Positions 1 to 9,840 of a stretch of DNA of 64,000 nucleotides are shown here, piece after piece. Source of the stretch: Methylobacterium nodulans ORS 2060. GTDB lineage: Bacteria > Pseudomonadota > Alphaproteobacteria > Rhizobiales > Beijerinckiaceae. The notes below the pieces were generated by a model that saw only the letters and a program-made list of their open reading frames with translations, made no database searches and was not told the DNA's origin. Location: assembly GCF_000022085.1 (NCBI RefSeq), contig NC_011894.1, forward strand, positions 5,664,001 through 5,728,000, given 5' to 3'. The stretch's first letter is position 1. The number at the start of each line of letters is the position of its first letter. The translations under genes and the position numbers were made by a program.

Positions 1-1908
1 GATGCCGAGCGCCGTGAGGAGCGCCAGCGCATCCGCCTTGGCCTCGAAGGCGTCGACGGGCCGCGCGGCGCCGTCCCAGTGCCGGCCGGCCCCCGCGAAC
101 CGGGCCGTGCCCCGGCGCAGGGCCGCCGCGCGGATCGTCTGCCCCTCGGGCTCGTCGGAGGCGAAGCACTGGCCGACCTCGAACAGGGCGACGTCGCCAT
201 AGCCGCGGTCGGCATTGCGCTGGGCCGCCCGCAGGAGGCCCGGCAGCAGGCTCGGGCGCATGTCGGAGAGATCGGCCGCGATCGGGTTGGCGAGCGCGAG
301 TTCCGGCCGCCCGCCGCCGAAGGCTTTGGCCTCGGCCCTGGAGATGAACGACCACGTCACCGCCTCGACGAGGCCGCGGGCGGCGAGTTCGCGCTTGGCG
401 AGCCGGGTGCGCTTCTGGAGCACGGTCAGGACCGGGCGGATCACCGCCGCCTCGATCCGCGGCAGCGGCTTCGCCTCGATGCGGTCGAGGCCGGCGATGC
501 GCACGATCTCCTCGACGAGGTCGGCCTTGCCCTCGACATCCGGCCGCCAGGAGGGCGGCAGCACCTTCACCCGATCGCCGGTTCCGGAGACGTGGAAGCC
601 GAGGGATTCGAGCGTCACCTTCATCTCGGGTCGCGGCAGATCGAGCCCCGAGAGCCGGCGCACCTCCGTCCAGGGGAAGTCGATCACGCGGTCGGCGTCG
701 GGCAATTCGCCCGCGACGGCGGCTTGCGTCGGCACGCCGCCGCAGAGCTCCATCACCATCCGGGTCGCGAGATCGAGGCCCGGCAGCGTGAAGGCCGGGT
801 CGACGCCGCGCTCGAAGCGGTAGCGGGCATCCGAGATGATGCCGAGGCGCCGGCCGGTCTGGGCGATGTTGCGCGGGTCCCAGAGCGCCGCTTCGATCAG
901 CACGTCGGTGGTGGCCTCGTCGCAGCCCGAATGCGTGCCGCCCATGATGCCGGCGATCGATTCCGGCCCCGCCTCGTCGGCGATGACCACGATGCCGTCG
1001 TCGAGCCGGTAGCTGCGCCCGTCGAGGGCGACGATTTCCTCGCCCTCGCGCGCCCGCCGCACGGTGAGGTTGCCCTTCACCTTGGCCGCATCGAAGACAT
1101 GGAGCGGGCGCCCGCGATCGAAGGTGATGAAGTTCGTGATGTCGACGAGCGCGTTGATGGGCCGCAGGCCGATCGCCTTGAGGCGGCGCTGCAGCCAGTC
1201 GGGCGAGGGGCCGTTCCTGACCCCGCGCACGAGGCGAAGGCCGAAGAGCGGGCAGAGATGCTCGTCGCCTGGCGCGAAATCGCGGATCACGGCGACGGGG
1301 CAGGCCCCCTCCCCGCGCAAAGGCGACAGCGGCTCGCGCCTCAGGGTGCCGAGGCCGGCCGCCGCGAGGTCGCGGGCGATGCCGGACACGCCCGTGCAGT
1401 CGGGCCGGTTCGGCGTGAGATTGATCTCGATCACCGGATCGTCGAGGCCCGCATAGGCGGCATAGGGCTGCCCGACGGGCGCGTCGGCCGGGAGATCGAG
1501 GATGCCGTCGTGATCCTCCGAGAGGCCGAGTTCGGCGCCCGAGCAGAGCATGCCTCGGCTCTCGACGCCCCGGATGGTGCCGACCGAGAGGGTGATGTTC
1601 TTGCCCGGCACGTAGGTGCCCGGGGGCGCGAAGACGCTCCGCATGCCGGCCCGGGCGTTCGGCGCGCCGCAGACCACCTGCACGGGCGCCGTGCCGTCGC
1701 CGGGATCGACGGTGCAGACCCTCAGCCGATCCGCGTTCGGATGCTGCTCGGCGGTGATGACCGCCGCGATCCGGTAGGCGGCGAGGTCCGCGGCCTTGTC
1801 CTCGACGCGCTCCACTTCGAGCCCGATGCGGGTGAGCGTCTCGACGATCGTCTCGAGGGAGGCGTCGGTGTCGAGATGGTCCTTGAGCCAGGAGAGGGTG
1901 AATTTCAT
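1..1908 (-). CDS. pheT: Phenylalanine--tRNA ligase beta subunit (partial, C-terminus off the left edge)
   Basis: Beta subunit of the cytoplasmic alpha2beta2 phenylalanyl-tRNA synthetase, which charges tRNA-Phe. The reading frame is open for 636 codons from the ATG at 1908 to the window edge. The family is about 800 residues, so roughly the last 160, including the FDX-ACB anticodon-binding domain, are missing. It begins [12 protein letters not shown]. An EMAP/OB-fold tRNA-binding domain follows (about residues 40-150, with [17 protein letters not shown]), then the B3/B4 and B5 domains ([20 protein letters not shown] near 560). It lies 116 nt downstream of pheS on the same strand, the usual pheST order. 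Identification is secure; truncation is an effect of the window, not a broken gene. Confidence 0.96.
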   Translation of the reverse strand, partial: MKFTLSWLKDHLDTDASLETIVETLTRIGLEVERVEDKAADLAAYRIAAVITAEQHPNADRLRVCTVDPGDGTAPVQVVCGAPNARAGMRSVFAPPGTYVPGKNITLSVGTIRGVESRGMLCSGAELGLSEDHDGILDLPADAPVGQPYAAYAGLDDPVIEINLTPNRPDCTGVSGIARDLAAAGLGTLRREPLSPLRGEGACPVAVIRDFAPGDEHLCPLFGLRLVRGVRNGPSPDWLQRRLKAIGLRPINALVDITNFITFDRGRPLHVFDAAKVKGNLTVRRAREGEEIVALDGRSYRLDDGIVVIADEAGPESIAGIMGGTHSGCDEATTDVLIEAALWDPRNIAQTGRRLGIISDARYRFERGVDPAFTLPGLDLATRMVMELCGGVPTQAAVAGELPDADRVIDFPWTEVRRLSGLDLPRPEMKVTLESLGFHVSGTGDRVKVLPPSWRPDVEGKADLVEEIVRIAGLDRIEAKPLPRIEAAVIRPVLTVLQKRTRLAKRELAARGLVEAVTWSFISRAEAKAFGGGRPELALANPIAADLSDMRPSLLPGLLRAAQRNADRGYGDVALFEVGQCFASDEPEGQTIRAAALRRGTARFAGAGRHWDGAARPVDAFEAKADALALLTALGI

Positions 1909-2024
1909 GGTGCTCTGGCCGATGGTTTCGAGAAGATCGGGACCCGGCGGGCGAGGAGCGAGCGGGGGTGGGCCTCGGGGCGGGCTCCCTCCGGCGGAGG
2001 TCGCACCCGGCCCGGCCTTTCGCC

Positions 2025-3107
2025 CTAGCCGGTCAGCCCGCCGACGAGGCTCGGGATGTCGAGGGGCCGGAAGCCGTAATGGTCGAGCCAGCGCATATCC
2101 GCCTCGAAGAAGGGGCGCAGGTCCGGCATGCCGTATTTGAGCATGGCGATGCGGTCGATGCCCAGGCCCCAGGCGAAGCCCTGCACCTGGTCCGGGTCGA
2201 GGCCGCAATGGCGCAGCACGTTCGGGTGCACCATGCCGCAGCCGAGGATCTCCAGCCAGTCGTTGCCCTCGCCGAAGCGGATCTCACCGCCCTGGCGCGA
2301 GCACTGGATGTCCACCTCGGCCGAGGGCTCGGTGAAGGGGAAGAAGGAGGGCCGGAAGCGCATCTTCACGCTCTCGACCTCGAAGAACGCCTTGCAGAAC
2401 TCCTCCAGGATCCATTTGAGATGCGCGAGGTTCGCCGAGCGGTCGATCACCAGCCCCTCGACCTGATGGAACATCGGCGTGTGGGTCTGGTCGGAATCGT
2501 GCCGGTAGGTGCGGCCGGGGCAGATCACGCGGATAGGCGGCTCCTGCGCGCGCATGGTGCGCACCTGGACCGGCGAGGTGTGGGTGCGCAGGAGCTTGCG
2601 CGTCCCGTCGCGGCCCGGCGGGAGGAAGAAGGTGTCGTGCATCTCCCGGGCCGGATGGCCCTCGGGGAAGTTCAGCGCCGTGAAGTTGAGCTCGTCCGTC
2701 TCGATGTCCGGCCCCTCGGCGATGGAAAAGCCCATGTCGCCGAAGATCGCCGTGATCTCGTCGATCACCTGGGTGATCGGATGGACGCGCCCGCGCGTCT
2801 CGGGCCCCTCGCGCACCGGCAGCGTGACGTCGATGCGCTCCGCGGCGAGCCGGGCTTCGAGGGCGGCCTCGGCCAGCGTCTCGCGGCGAGCGAGGATCGC
2901 GCCGTGCACCCGGTCGCGCAGGCCATTGATGAGCGGCCCGCGCTCCTTGCGCTCCTCGGGCGACATCGCGCCGAGCGTCTTCAGGAGTTCGGAGACGGCG
3001 CCCTTCTTGCCGAGCGCGGCCACCCGCACGCCTTCGAGCGCGGCCTCGTCGGGGGCGCCCTGAACCTGCGCGAGGAGGTCGGATTCGAGGCTCTGGAGAT
3101 CGGTCAT
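2025..3107 (-). CDS. pheS: Phenylalanine--tRNA ligase alpha subunit
   Basis: Catalytic subunit of phenylalanyl-tRNA synthetase (class II aminoacyl-tRNA synthetase), 360 residues, a normal length. The N-terminal coiled-coil tRNA-binding arm (about 1-90, with [10 protein letters not shown]) is followed by the class II catalytic core. Visible motifs are [17 protein letters not shown] (near 139), [10 protein letters not shown], the motif 2 stretch [20 protein letters not shown] and motif 3 [17 protein letters not shown] near the C-terminus. It sits 133 nt downstream of rplT and upstream of pheT on the minus strand. The rplT-pheS gap holds a hairpin that may partly uncouple pheST from the ribosomal genes. 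Confidence 0.98.
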   Translation of the reverse strand: MTDLQSLESDLLAQVQGAPDEAALEGVRVAALGKKGAVSELLKTLGAMSPEERKERGPLINGLRDRVHGAILARRETLAEAALEARLAAERIDVTLPVREGPETRGRVHPITQVIDEITAIFGDMGFSIAEGPDIETDELNFTALNFPEGHPAREMHDTFFLPPGRDGTRKLLRTHTSPVQVRTMRAQEPPIRVICPGRTYRHDSDQTHTPMFHQVEGLVIDRSANLAHLKWILEEFCKAFFEVESVKMRFRPSFFPFTEPSAEVDIQCSRQGGEIRFGEGNDWLEILGCGMVHPNVLRHCGLDPDQVQGFAWGLGIDRIAMLKYGMPDLRPFFEADMRWLDHYGFRPLDIPSLVGGLTG

Positions 3108-3173
3108 CGTGTCCCTGCCGGATCGCGCGGGATGCCCTGCCCCGCGAGGCTCGGGCGGTCAAGCCAAACGAGA

Positions 3174-3197
3174 ACGGCCCGCGCGAGGGCGGGCCGT
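3174..3197 (-). terminator. Hairpin between rplT and pheS
   Basis: A perfect 9-bp GC-rich stem (3174-3182 with 3189-3197) and 6-nt loop. Read on the minus strand it is followed by TCTCGTTTGG, a short T-rich run. It lies just after rplT and before pheS, so it could be a terminator or an attenuator. Confidence 0.55.
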
Positions 3198-3240
3198 CGA
3201 AGCGTCGGAAACCCCTCCCGAACGGGAGCGGGTCCCCGGG

Positions 3241-3618
3241 TCACGCCGCCTTGGCGGTCTCGGCGGGCAGCGCCGCCTTGGCCTTCTCGACGACGGCGCT
3301 AAAGGCCGCCGGCTCGTGGATGGCGAGTTCGGAGAGCGCCTTGCGGTCCACCACGATGCCCGCCTTGGCAAGCCCGTCGATGAAGCGCGAATAGGTCAGG
3401 CCATGCTCGCGCACCGCGGCGTTGAGGCGCTGGATCCACAGGGCGCGGAAGCTGCGCTTGCGGTTCTTGCGGTCGCGATAGGCGTATTGGAGGCCCTTCT
3501 CCACCGCCTGCTTGGCGATGCGGATCGTATTCTTGCGCCGGCCGTAATAGCCCTTGGCGGCCTTCAGCACCTTCTTGTGCTTGGCGTGACTCGTCACGCC
3601 GCGCTTGACGCGAGCCAT
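3241..3618 (-). CDS. rplT: Large ribosomal subunit protein bL20
   Basis: Ribosomal protein L20, which binds 23S rRNA early in 50S assembly. It has 125 residues against about 118 in E. coli; the extra length is an Ala/Lys-rich C-terminal tail. It starts [16 protein letters not shown] and contains the conserved [20 protein letters not shown] and [14 protein letters not shown] segments. A good ribosome binding site (CGAGGAG) lies about 7 nt before the ATG. It follows rpmI by 52 nt on the same strand. In E. coli L20 represses its own operon by binding the leader; nothing here shows directly whether that holds. Confidence 0.98.
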   Translation of the reverse strand: MARVKRGVTSHAKHKKVLKAAKGYYGRRKNTIRIAKQAVEKGLQYAYRDRKNRKRSFRALWIQRLNAAVREHGLTYSRFIDGLAKAGIVVDRKALSELAIHEPAAFSAVVEKAKAALPAETAKAA

Positions 3619-3670
3619 GATGATCTCCTCGGAATGTCAGAAACAGATTGATCGCGGGTCGTTGAAGACT

Positions 3671-3871
3671 TCAGCCGTTCGGCAGGAAGAACTTCTTGAC
3701 GTTGGCGGCATCGCCCTCGAACAGGGTGGTCGTGCCGCGCAGGTTGCGGATCTGCTTCGTCGTCCGCTTGATCATCCCGTGGCGCTTGCCGGCCTGGGCG
3801 TACAGGACCTTGCCGGTCCCGGTGATCTTGAAGCGCTTCTTGGCGCCCGACTTGGTCTTGAGCTTGGGCAT
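3671..3871 (-). CDS. rpmI: Large ribosomal subunit protein bL35
   Basis: Ribosomal protein L35, 66 residues, the usual length. The start is set at [14 protein letters not shown] because this is the universally conserved N-terminus and a clear ribosome binding site (CAGGAGAG) precedes it. The reading frame stays open further upstream, but that extension looks unrelated to the family. It is the first gene of the rpmI-rplT-pheS-pheT run. infC, often upstream in other bacteria, is absent; the neighbour on that side is a divergent glycosyltransferase. Confidence 0.97.
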   Translation of the reverse strand: MPKLKTKSGAKKRFKITGTGKVLYAQAGKRHGMIKRTTKQIRNLRGTTTLFEGDAANVKKFFLPNG

Positions 3872-4202
3872 TTTGCTCTCCTGACGCGAACTCCACCGGG
3901 CCCTTGCGGGCCCGACGATCACGCGCGATCGATTGCGTGGAGCGAAACGAACCGCCACGGCAGCCCTCACGGCCGGGCGGTTCGGTCGAGGCGCGCGCTC
4001 TAGCACAGCCGGATGCGGCCCGCAATCGCGGCGTTCAGCCCGGAAACGGCTTCAAGGGAATCCTGTGGGCAGCGGGGGCCACGGCCTCGTCTTGTGCATC
4101 GCACCGGAACCATAACCGTGGCCCGGCGGTTCTGTTCATGTCCCGCTCAGGCCCGATCGTGCTTGTTCCCGCCAACGATTGGCGTCTTCAGGAGAACTCG
4201 TC
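3872..4202. other. Divergent intergenic region, rpmI / glycosyltransferase
   Basis: A 331-nt gap between divergent genes, expected to hold promoters for both. On the plus side there is an EcfG-like promoter at 4106-4131 and a ribosome binding site (CAGGAGA, about 4190-4196). No gene is convincing here. Confidence 0.6.
4106..4131 (+). promoter_or_regulatory. Candidate EcfG-type (general stress) promoter
   Basis: GGAAC (4106-4110), 17-nt spacer, GGTT (4128-4131). This resembles the GGAAC-N16/17-CGTT pattern of alphaproteobacterial EcfG sigma factors, with one mismatch in the -10 element. It lies about 72 nt before the glycosyltransferase start. An EcfG-like sigma gene is in the same window (31402). 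The motif is short, so chance occurrence is possible. Confidence 0.35.
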
Positions 4203-5342
4203 GTGCGCATTGCCCAGATCGCCCCCCTCGCGGAGGCCGTCCCGCCCAAGTTCTACGGCGGCACCGAGCGCGTGGTCTCGTGGCTGACGGAGGAGCTGGT
4301 CCGGCAGGGCCACGACGTGACGCTGTTCGCGAGCGGCGATTCGGAGACGAGCGCCAAGCTCGTGGCCTGCGCACCCGAGGGCCTGCGGCTCGCCGGCATC
4401 CGCGACCACGTCGCGAGCCACCTCGCCATGCTGTATCACCTGCGCCGGCGGGCGGACGAGTTCGACATCATCCACTTCCACATCGACCTCCTGCAGTACC
4501 CGCTGTTCGAGGATCTGAACCACAAGTGCGTGACGACCCTGCACGGCCGTCTCGACGTGCCGGATTTCATGCCGGTGTACCGGACCTTCACGGGCATGCC
4601 GCTGGTGTCGATCTCCGACCACCAGCGCGGCCCGATGCCCGCGAACGCCAACTGGCTGGCGACGATCCATCACGGCCTGCCCGCCGAGAATTGCCGCTTC
4701 TCGCCCGAGCCGAAGGACGGCGGCTATCTCGCCTTCCTCGGCCGCATCTCGCCGGAGAAGCGTCCCGACCGCGCCATCGAGATGGCCAAGCGCTCCGGCG
4801 TGAAGCTCAAGATCGCCGCCAAGGTCGACAAGGCCGACCAGGATTACTGGGACGAGGTCATCGAGCCGATGACCCATCATCCGCTCGTCGAGTATATCGG
4901 CGAGATCAACGAGGATCAGAAGCACGACTTCCTCGGCAACGCGCTGGCGCTCGCCTTCCCGATCGACTGGCCGGAGCCCTTCGGCCTGGTGATGATCGAG
5001 GCGATGTCGGCAGGCACCCCGGTGATCGCGTGGCGCAACGGCTCGGTGCCGGAGGTGATCAAGGACGGCGTGTCGGGCGTGGTGGTCTCGTCGATGGACG
5101 AGGCCGTCGCGGCGGTCGAGACCGTGAAGAGCATGAGCCGCCATGCGGTGCGGCGCTATTTCGACACCCGCTTCACCGCGACCGTGATGGCGCGCGCCTA
5201 TCTCAACGCCTACGAGTCGCTGCTGGCGGCGGAGACCGATGCGATCAAGGTGCCGGGCCTCGCGCTCGGCCAGGGCCGCGAGATCACGGGCGCCGTGAAC
5301 GGCGTGCACGGAGCGACGCCGGCCGGCCTCTGGCCACTCTGA
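4203..5342 (+). CDS. GT4-family glycosyltransferase
   Basis: Cytoplasmic retaining glycosyltransferase of the GT-B fold (GT4), 379 residues, probably using a nucleotide sugar. The GTG start at 4203 is chosen because VRIAQIAPLAEAVPP is a typical N-terminus and AGGAGA sits about 7-10 nt upstream. Visible features are the N-terminal Rossmann half with the glycine loop KFYGGTERVV, the hinge strand YLAFLGRISPEKRPDRAIEM, and the donor-binding C-terminal motif PEPFGLVMIEAMSAGTPVIA (about 257-275). A debranching-type glucosidase follows after a strong terminator and 200 nt. The pairing suggests alpha-glucan or stress-glycan metabolism, but the acceptor cannot be read from sequence. Confidence 0.9.
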   Translation: MRIAQIAPLAEAVPPKFYGGTERVVSWLTEELVRQGHDVTLFASGDSETSAKLVACAPEGLRLAGIRDHVASHLAMLYHLRRRADEFDIIHFHIDLLQYPLFEDLNHKCVTTLHGRLDVPDFMPVYRTFTGMPLVSISDHQRGPMPANANWLATIHHGLPAENCRFSPEPKDGGYLAFLGRISPEKRPDRAIEMAKRSGVKLKIAAKVDKADQDYWDEVIEPMTHHPLVEYIGEINEDQKHDFLGNALALAFPIDWPEPFGLVMIEAMSAGTPVIAWRNGSVPEVIKDGVSGVVVSSMDEAVAAVETVKSMSRHAVRRYFDTRFTATVMARAYLNAYESLLAAETDAIKVPGLALGQGREITGAVNGVHGATPAGLWPL

Positions 5343-5358
5343 TCGGCCCCGGCTCGAT

Positions 5359-5394
5359 CGAAGGCCCGGCCTCCCGACGGAGGCCGGGCCTTCG
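5359..5394 (+). terminator. Strong hairpin terminator after the GT4 gene
   Basis: A perfect 16-bp stem (5359-5374 with 5379-5394) and 4-nt loop CGAC, 16 nt after the stop codon, followed by CCGTTTC. It should end transcription of the glycosyltransferase, implying that the downstream glucosidase has its own promoter. Confidence 0.8.
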
Positions 5395-5542
5395 CCGTTT
5401 CAGGACGGGCGATCGTCGAGACGACCGGCCTCCCCTGGCGCAGGCCGCAGGATGGCCCACATTGGCGGGCGTATGGGGCACTCCGCGCGCTGATTCGCGC
5501 TTCGCCCCCCGATCCGCTCTCGAGACCTGGAGAACCACCCGG

Positions 5543-7840
5543 ATGGTCGCGACCGTGCAGGACCCCTCCGCCCTTCTCTCCGGCTCACCCGACGACGAGC
5601 CCCTGCCCCAGTACCACATCGAGGCCCAGACCTCGCTCGTCGAGCGGCCCCTGCGCTCGCTCAAGCACGGCGACGCATTCGCGGTGCTCGACAGCTACGG
5701 CGATATCGGCGTGTTTCCGGGACCCGAGGGCCTCTATTTCCAGGACACGCGCTTCCTCTCGCGGCTCGAACTGACGGTCGAGGGCCAGCGGCCCCTCCTG
5801 CTCGGCTCGGTGATCCAGGACGACAACGGCGCGCTCTCGGTCGACATGACCACGCCGGACATCCGGATCGATGCCGGCGACGAGACCTCGATCCCGCGTG
5901 AGATCATCGCGCTGGAGCGCACCAAGTTCATGTTCCGGGGCACCTGCTACGACCGCATCGGGCTTCGCAACTACGACACCAAGCCCCGCCACCTGCGGCT
6001 CGCCCTCACCTTCGACGCGGATTTCCGCGACCTGTTCGAGGTCCGCGGCAGCAGCCGTGAGCGGCGCGGCCAGCGCAGCGTCGCGGTGACGCGCCCCGAC
6101 GAGGTGACCTTCCGCTACCTCGGCCTCGACAACCGGCTGCGCACCACCCGCCTCCGCTTCGGCCCGACGCCCGCCCTGATCGAGGGGCACCGGGCCGAGT
6201 TCGAGGTCCGCCTCGCGCCCGGAGGCCGGACCTCGGTCTTCGTGCGTGCCATCTTCGATGCGAGCGATGTCAAGGCCGACACCCTCGTCGCCGTGACGGG
6301 CAGCGCGCTCCCCATCACCTCGCCGGTCTACCCGACCCCCCGCCGCGAGGATGGTCACGCCAAGGGCGAGGGCATGGCCTTCGCGCTCGCCTACCGGGAC
6401 GCCCGCCGCGACCTGCGCGCCGCCACCGCCAACATCACCACCATCGAGAGCTCGAACGACCAGTTCAACGAGGCGGCCTGCCGGGCGACCGCCGATCTGT
6501 ACATGCTGGCGACCCGCACGTCCCATGGGATCTACCCCTATGCGGGCATCCCCTGGTACAGCACGGTCTTCGGGCGCGACGGCATCATCACGGCGATGAT
6601 GACGCTCTGGATCGACCCCACCATCGCTAGGGGCGTGCTGCGCTTCCTCGCGGCGACGCAGGCCCGGACCAACAACCCGGCCGCCGACGCCCAGCCCGGC
6701 AAGATCCTGCACGAAACCCGCCACGGCGAGATGGCCAATCTCGGCGAGGTCCCCTTCGCGCTCTATTACGGCACCATCGACGCGACGCCGCTCTTCGTGA
6801 TGCTGGCCGGCCAGTATTTCGAGCAGACCGGCGACAAGGACACCATCCAGGCGATCTGGCCGAACATCCTGGCCGCCCTCGAATGGATCGACACTTACGG
6901 CGACCGGGACGGCGACGGCTTCGTCGAATACGCCCGCGAGACCGACAAGGGTCTGGCCAACCAGGGCTGGAAGGACAGCCACGACTCGATCTTCCACGCG
7001 GATGGCCGCATGGCGCAGGGGCCGATCGCCCTCTGCGAGGTGCAGGGCTACGTCTATGCGGCCAAGCGCGCGGCCTCCAAGCTCGCGGCGACGCTCGGCA
7101 ACGCGGCCCTGGCGGAGCGCCTGAAGGATGCCGCCGAGCGCCTGCGCGTCGCCTTCGACGAGGCCTTCTTCGTGCCGGAAATCGGCACCTACGCGCTCGC
7201 CCTCGACGGCGAGAAGCGCCCCTGCGCGGTGCGCGCCTCCAATGCCGGCCACGCCCTCTTCACCGGCATCGCCCTGCCGGAGCGGGCGGCCGGGGTCGCC
7301 GAGGTGCTGATGTCGAAGGATGGGTTCAACGGCTGGGGCGTGCGCACCATCGCGCAGGGCGAGGCGCGCTACAATCCGATGTCCTACCACAACGGCTCGA
7401 TCTGGCCGCACGACAACGCCATCGTGGCGCTCGGGCTCGCCCGCTACGGCTACAAGGCGGAGGCGGCGCGGGTGTTCGAGGGCCAGCACGGCGCCTCGCT
7501 CTATGAGGACGGGCGGCGCCTGCCCGAGCTGTTCTGCGGCTTCACCCAGCGCAAGCAGCGCGGGCCGACGAACTATCCGGTGGCCTGCAGCCCGCAGGCC
7601 TGGGCGGCGGCGGCGCCCTTCGCGTTCCTGGCGGCCTGCCTCGGCCTCGAACTGCGCCACGACCGCAACCGGATCCGCTTCCGCGACCCGATCCTGCCGG
7701 CCTTCCTCGACCGGGTGCTGATCCGCAACCTGAAGCTCGGCCCCTCCCGCGTCGACCTGCTGCTGCACCGCCACGGCCTCGACGTCACGGTCAACGTCCT
7801 GCGCCGCACGGGCGACGCGCAGGTGGTGCTGCTGAAGTGA
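5543..7840 (+). CDS. Amylo-alpha-1,6-glucosidase / glycogen-debranching-type protein
   Basis: A 765-residue protein of the bacterial debranching-enzyme family. An N-terminal beta-rich GDE_N-type domain (about 30-230, with GDIGVFPGPEGLYFQDTRFL) is followed by an (alpha/alpha)6-barrel glucosidase domain (about 300-750). The barrel carries GIPWYSTVFGRDGIITAMM (near 334), GWKDSHDSI (near 474) and YHNGSIWPHDNAIVA (near 613), which hold the acidic catalytic and binding residues in this family. The start at 5543 (MVATVQDPSALL) gives the family's normal N-terminus; the frame is open far upstream without similarity. The final GTGA overlaps the next gene. Likely role: hydrolysis of alpha-1,6 branches in glycogen-like glucan. 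Some close homologues are uncharacterised, so the substrate is uncertain. Confidence 0.88.
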   Translation: MVATVQDPSALLSGSPDDEPLPQYHIEAQTSLVERPLRSLKHGDAFAVLDSYGDIGVFPGPEGLYFQDTRFLSRLELTVEGQRPLLLGSVIQDDNGALSVDMTTPDIRIDAGDETSIPREIIALERTKFMFRGTCYDRIGLRNYDTKPRHLRLALTFDADFRDLFEVRGSSRERRGQRSVAVTRPDEVTFRYLGLDNRLRTTRLRFGPTPALIEGHRAEFEVRLAPGGRTSVFVRAIFDASDVKADTLVAVTGSALPITSPVYPTPRREDGHAKGEGMAFALAYRDARRDLRAATANITTIESSNDQFNEAACRATADLYMLATRTSHGIYPYAGIPWYSTVFGRDGIITAMMTLWIDPTIARGVLRFLAATQARTNNPAADAQPGKILHETRHGEMANLGEVPFALYYGTIDATPLFVMLAGQYFEQTGDKDTIQAIWPNILAALEWIDTYGDRDGDGFVEYARETDKGLANQGWKDSHDSIFHADGRMAQGPIALCEVQGYVYAAKRAASKLAATLGNAALAERLKDAAERLRVAFDEAFFVPEIGTYALALDGEKRPCAVRASNAGHALFTGIALPERAAGVAEVLMSKDGFNGWGVRTIAQGEARYNPMSYHNGSIWPHDNAIVALGLARYGYKAEAARVFEGQHGASLYEDGRRLPELFCGFTQRKQRGPTNYPVACSPQAWAAAAPFAFLAACLGLELRHDRNRIRFRDPILPAFLDRVLIRNLKLGPSRVDLLLHRHGLDVTVNVLRRTGDAQVVLLK

Positions 7841-8325
7841 GCGAGGATTTCGGCCTGCGGCCCGGCGAGGAGGCGATCGCCCTCCCGCCGGATTTCGATG
7901 CCGGGCTCCACTTCATCGGCCGCATCCGCACGCCCTGGACCCGCCGGGCCGAATGCCCGAAGAACGCGGCGCAGTCGGACGCCCTCTGCACGATCGAGGT
8001 CGATCCCCGCTTCGCCCCCGGCCTGCAGGCGCTCGCGGGCACGACCCACCTGATCGTGCTCTACTGGATGGACCGGGCGCCCCGCGGCCTCCTGGTCCAG
8101 CAGCCGCGCCACGCGCAGGCGCCGCGCGGCACCTTCGCGCTGCGCTCGCCCGCACGGCCCAACCCGATCGCGCTCTCGGTGGTGGATCTCCTCGGCATCG
8201 CCGAGAACCGCCTCACCGTGCGCGGCCTCGACTGCCTCGACGGGACCCCGCTCCTCGACATCAAGCCCTACTTCGCCTCGACGGATTCCAAGCCCGACGC
8301 ACGGGTCGGCTGGCGCGAGGCGTGA
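7837..8325 (+). CDS. TrmO/TsaA-domain tRNA methyltransferase
   Basis: A 162-residue SAM-dependent methyltransferase of the TsaA beta-barrel family. The characterised member TrmO methylates t6A37 of tRNA-Thr to m6t6A37. Motifs seen are HFIGRIRTPW near the N-terminus, LIVLYWMDRAPR, GTFALRSPARPNPIALSVV and GTPLLDIKPYFASTDS, the last being the family signature. It is shorter than E. coli TrmO (about 235) and consists of the core domain only. It starts with GTG overlapping the TGA of the preceding gene by 3 nt, so it is translationally coupled to the glucosidase. No functional link between the two is evident. Confidence 0.87.
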   Translation: MSEDFGLRPGEEAIALPPDFDAGLHFIGRIRTPWTRRAECPKNAAQSDALCTIEVDPRFAPGLQALAGTTHLIVLYWMDRAPRGLLVQQPRHAQAPRGTFALRSPARPNPIALSVVDLLGIAENRLTVRGLDCLDGTPLLDIKPYFASTDSKPDARVGWREA

Positions 8326-8691
8326 GAGGCCCGGGCTCGGCCATCTCGAACCGACAGCCCCGTCCTGCGGGGAACCATCCGTGAAATCTCGGGCCGGCGG
8401 TCGCGCCCGGATCTCCCGCGTCATCACCCCGCCTTCCACTCCGGACTACCCCTACCCCTCTCCCGCTCGGGAGAGGGGATCCCGCGCATACCTGTCTCGG
8501 AACAGATCAACCGGAACCCGTATGAGACGGTTCGTGCGCGGTGAGGCGGGTGGTGACGTGGCCGCCTCGTCCAGTCCCGGAGGATGGCCATGAGGACCGT
8601 CGGGGCTGCCACAGGCGAGGTCTGATCGACGCGTCGCCCCTCTTCTCCGGGGCAGGCCGGCCATCCGCCCTCATCCCCTCCGGATCCCCCT
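8326..8691. other. Intergenic region between convergent genes
   Basis: 366 nt between convergent ends. Contains one perfect hairpin (8455-8478); otherwise no gene or RNA was recognised. Confidence 0.6.
8455..8478. terminator. Palindromic hairpin, possible bidirectional terminator
   Basis: A perfect 10-bp stem CCCCTCTCCC / GGGAGAGGGG with loop GCTC, lying between two convergent genes. Hairpins of this CCTCTCCC type are common intergenic repeats in Methylobacterium-like genomes. No U-run follows. Confidence 0.5.
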
Positions 8692-9840
8692 TCACCCCCG
8701 ACCCAGCATCCGCCGCAGCGCCGTGCGCACCGCGACCGCCCGCTGCCGCAGGGCGTGATAGCGCCGCAGCCGCGCGGCGAGCCCCGATGCAGACGGACCG
8801 CCCGGGGCCGTGGCCGCGATCTCCGCGATCGCGGTCCGGGCCGGGTAGAGGTCGCTGAGCACGCGGCTCTCCCGCGTCACCGAATCGAGCCGGTCGGCCT
8901 CCCCGCCCTCGTGCAGGGCCCGCACGATCTCGGCCTCCAGCAGGGCCCCCGGCGCGAAGGCGGCGTGCCGCTCGTCATAGGCGGTCTTGAGCAGGAAGAC
9001 CGTGCGGCCGCAGACCAGCGCCAGGCTTGCGGCGATCGGGATGCCGTCGAGGCGGAGCAGGTCGGCACGGGCCATCACGGGACCGCTCCCGGCCCGGAAC
9101 AAAGCCGCCGCGAAAGCCACCGTGGCCGGGCGGCTCGCCAGAGCCGTACCGGTCCGGCCCTTCCAGCCACTGCGCTCCAGGGCGAGGAAGGCGGCCGTCG
9201 CCGCGGCGAGATCGCCCTCCGGGCCGATGCTCTCGAGGCTGACGGCACCGGCCTCGTCCAGCCGCCGGCGCCGCCGTCGCAGGTCCTTCAGGCGGCCCTT
9301 GTTCGGGTTCGCGGCGAGGTAGGCGGCGTGGCTGGCATGCCGGTCGAGGACGGGCCGCGCGAAGGACGAGACCGGCGCGACGTCCCAGCCGGCCTGCGCC
9401 ATCGCGCCGAGGAGGCCGCGTCCCGCCGGCATCTCCTCGGGGAGGAGCGGCCACCACCAGGCAGGAGAGACCCGCGCGAGGCCATCCGTGAGCGCCGCCA
9501 GCGCCGGCGCGAAGGCCGGGCCGCCCGCGACGAGGGGTGCCGTCGCGGTGATGGTGGGCGAGGTGAAGGGCGTGGCGAGGCGTCCGCGCAGGGACAGGCG
9601 CGCGAAGCGGAACGGCAGCAGCGCGAGGAGCGCCGCACCGTCGCGCACGGCGAGGCAGGCGAGATCGGAAGGCGCGAGCCCATGGGCCCGGTGCGCCTCG
9701 ATCATGCGGCGGCTGTAATCGGGCGAGGGCGCCGCCGCGCGGGCCATGAGCGCGTCCCAGGCCTCCTGGTCGAGGGAGGCGACCGGCATGATCTCGGCGC
9801 GCAGGGCCGCGGCGGCGCGGGACGGGACCGGCGCGTTCAT
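8692..9840 (-). CDS. CelD/BioF2-like GNAT-fold acetyltransferase
   Basis: A 382-residue protein of the CelD/BioF2-like (double GNAT, Fem-like) acyltransferase family, found in many polysaccharide loci. An N-terminal half (about 20-170) ends in the RHASHAAYLAANPNKGRLK segment. The C-terminal half carries LALERSGWKGRTGTAL, LLRLDGIPIAASLALVCG and FLLKTAYDERHAAFAPG, the usual acyl-CoA binding region. The ATG at 9840 overlaps the stop of the upstream flippase (ATGA), so the two are coupled. Likely acylates a sugar or peptide intermediate in the cytoplasm; the substrate is unknown. A distant relative is at 39861. Confidence 0.82.
   Translation of the reverse strand: MNAPVPSRAAAALRAEIMPVASLDQEAWDALMARAAAPSPDYSRRMIEAHRAHGLAPSDLACLAVRDGAALLALLPFRFARLSLRGRLATPFTSPTITATAPLVAGGPAFAPALAALTDGLARVSPAWWWPLLPEEMPAGRGLLGAMAQAGWDVAPVSSFARPVLDRHASHAAYLAANPNKGRLKDLRRRRRRLDEAGAVSLESIGPEGDLAAATAAFLALERSGWKGRTGTALASRPATVAFAAALFRAGSGPVMARADLLRLDGIPIAASLALVCGRTVFLLKTAYDERHAAFAPGALLEAEIVRALHEGGEADRLDSVTRESRVLSDLYPARTAIAEIAATAPGGPSASGLAARLRRYHALRQRAVAVRTALRRMLGRG

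Noticed and set aside
79..2028. Long plus-strand open frame over pheT
   Set aside because: It is the antisense shadow of pheT in high-GC DNA; its translation is low-complexity Arg/Gly/Ala and matches no family, while the minus strand is clearly PheT.
8499..8525. EcfG-like promoter GGAAC-N16-GTAT
   Set aside because: The -10 element does not match CGTT and no plus-strand gene follows.
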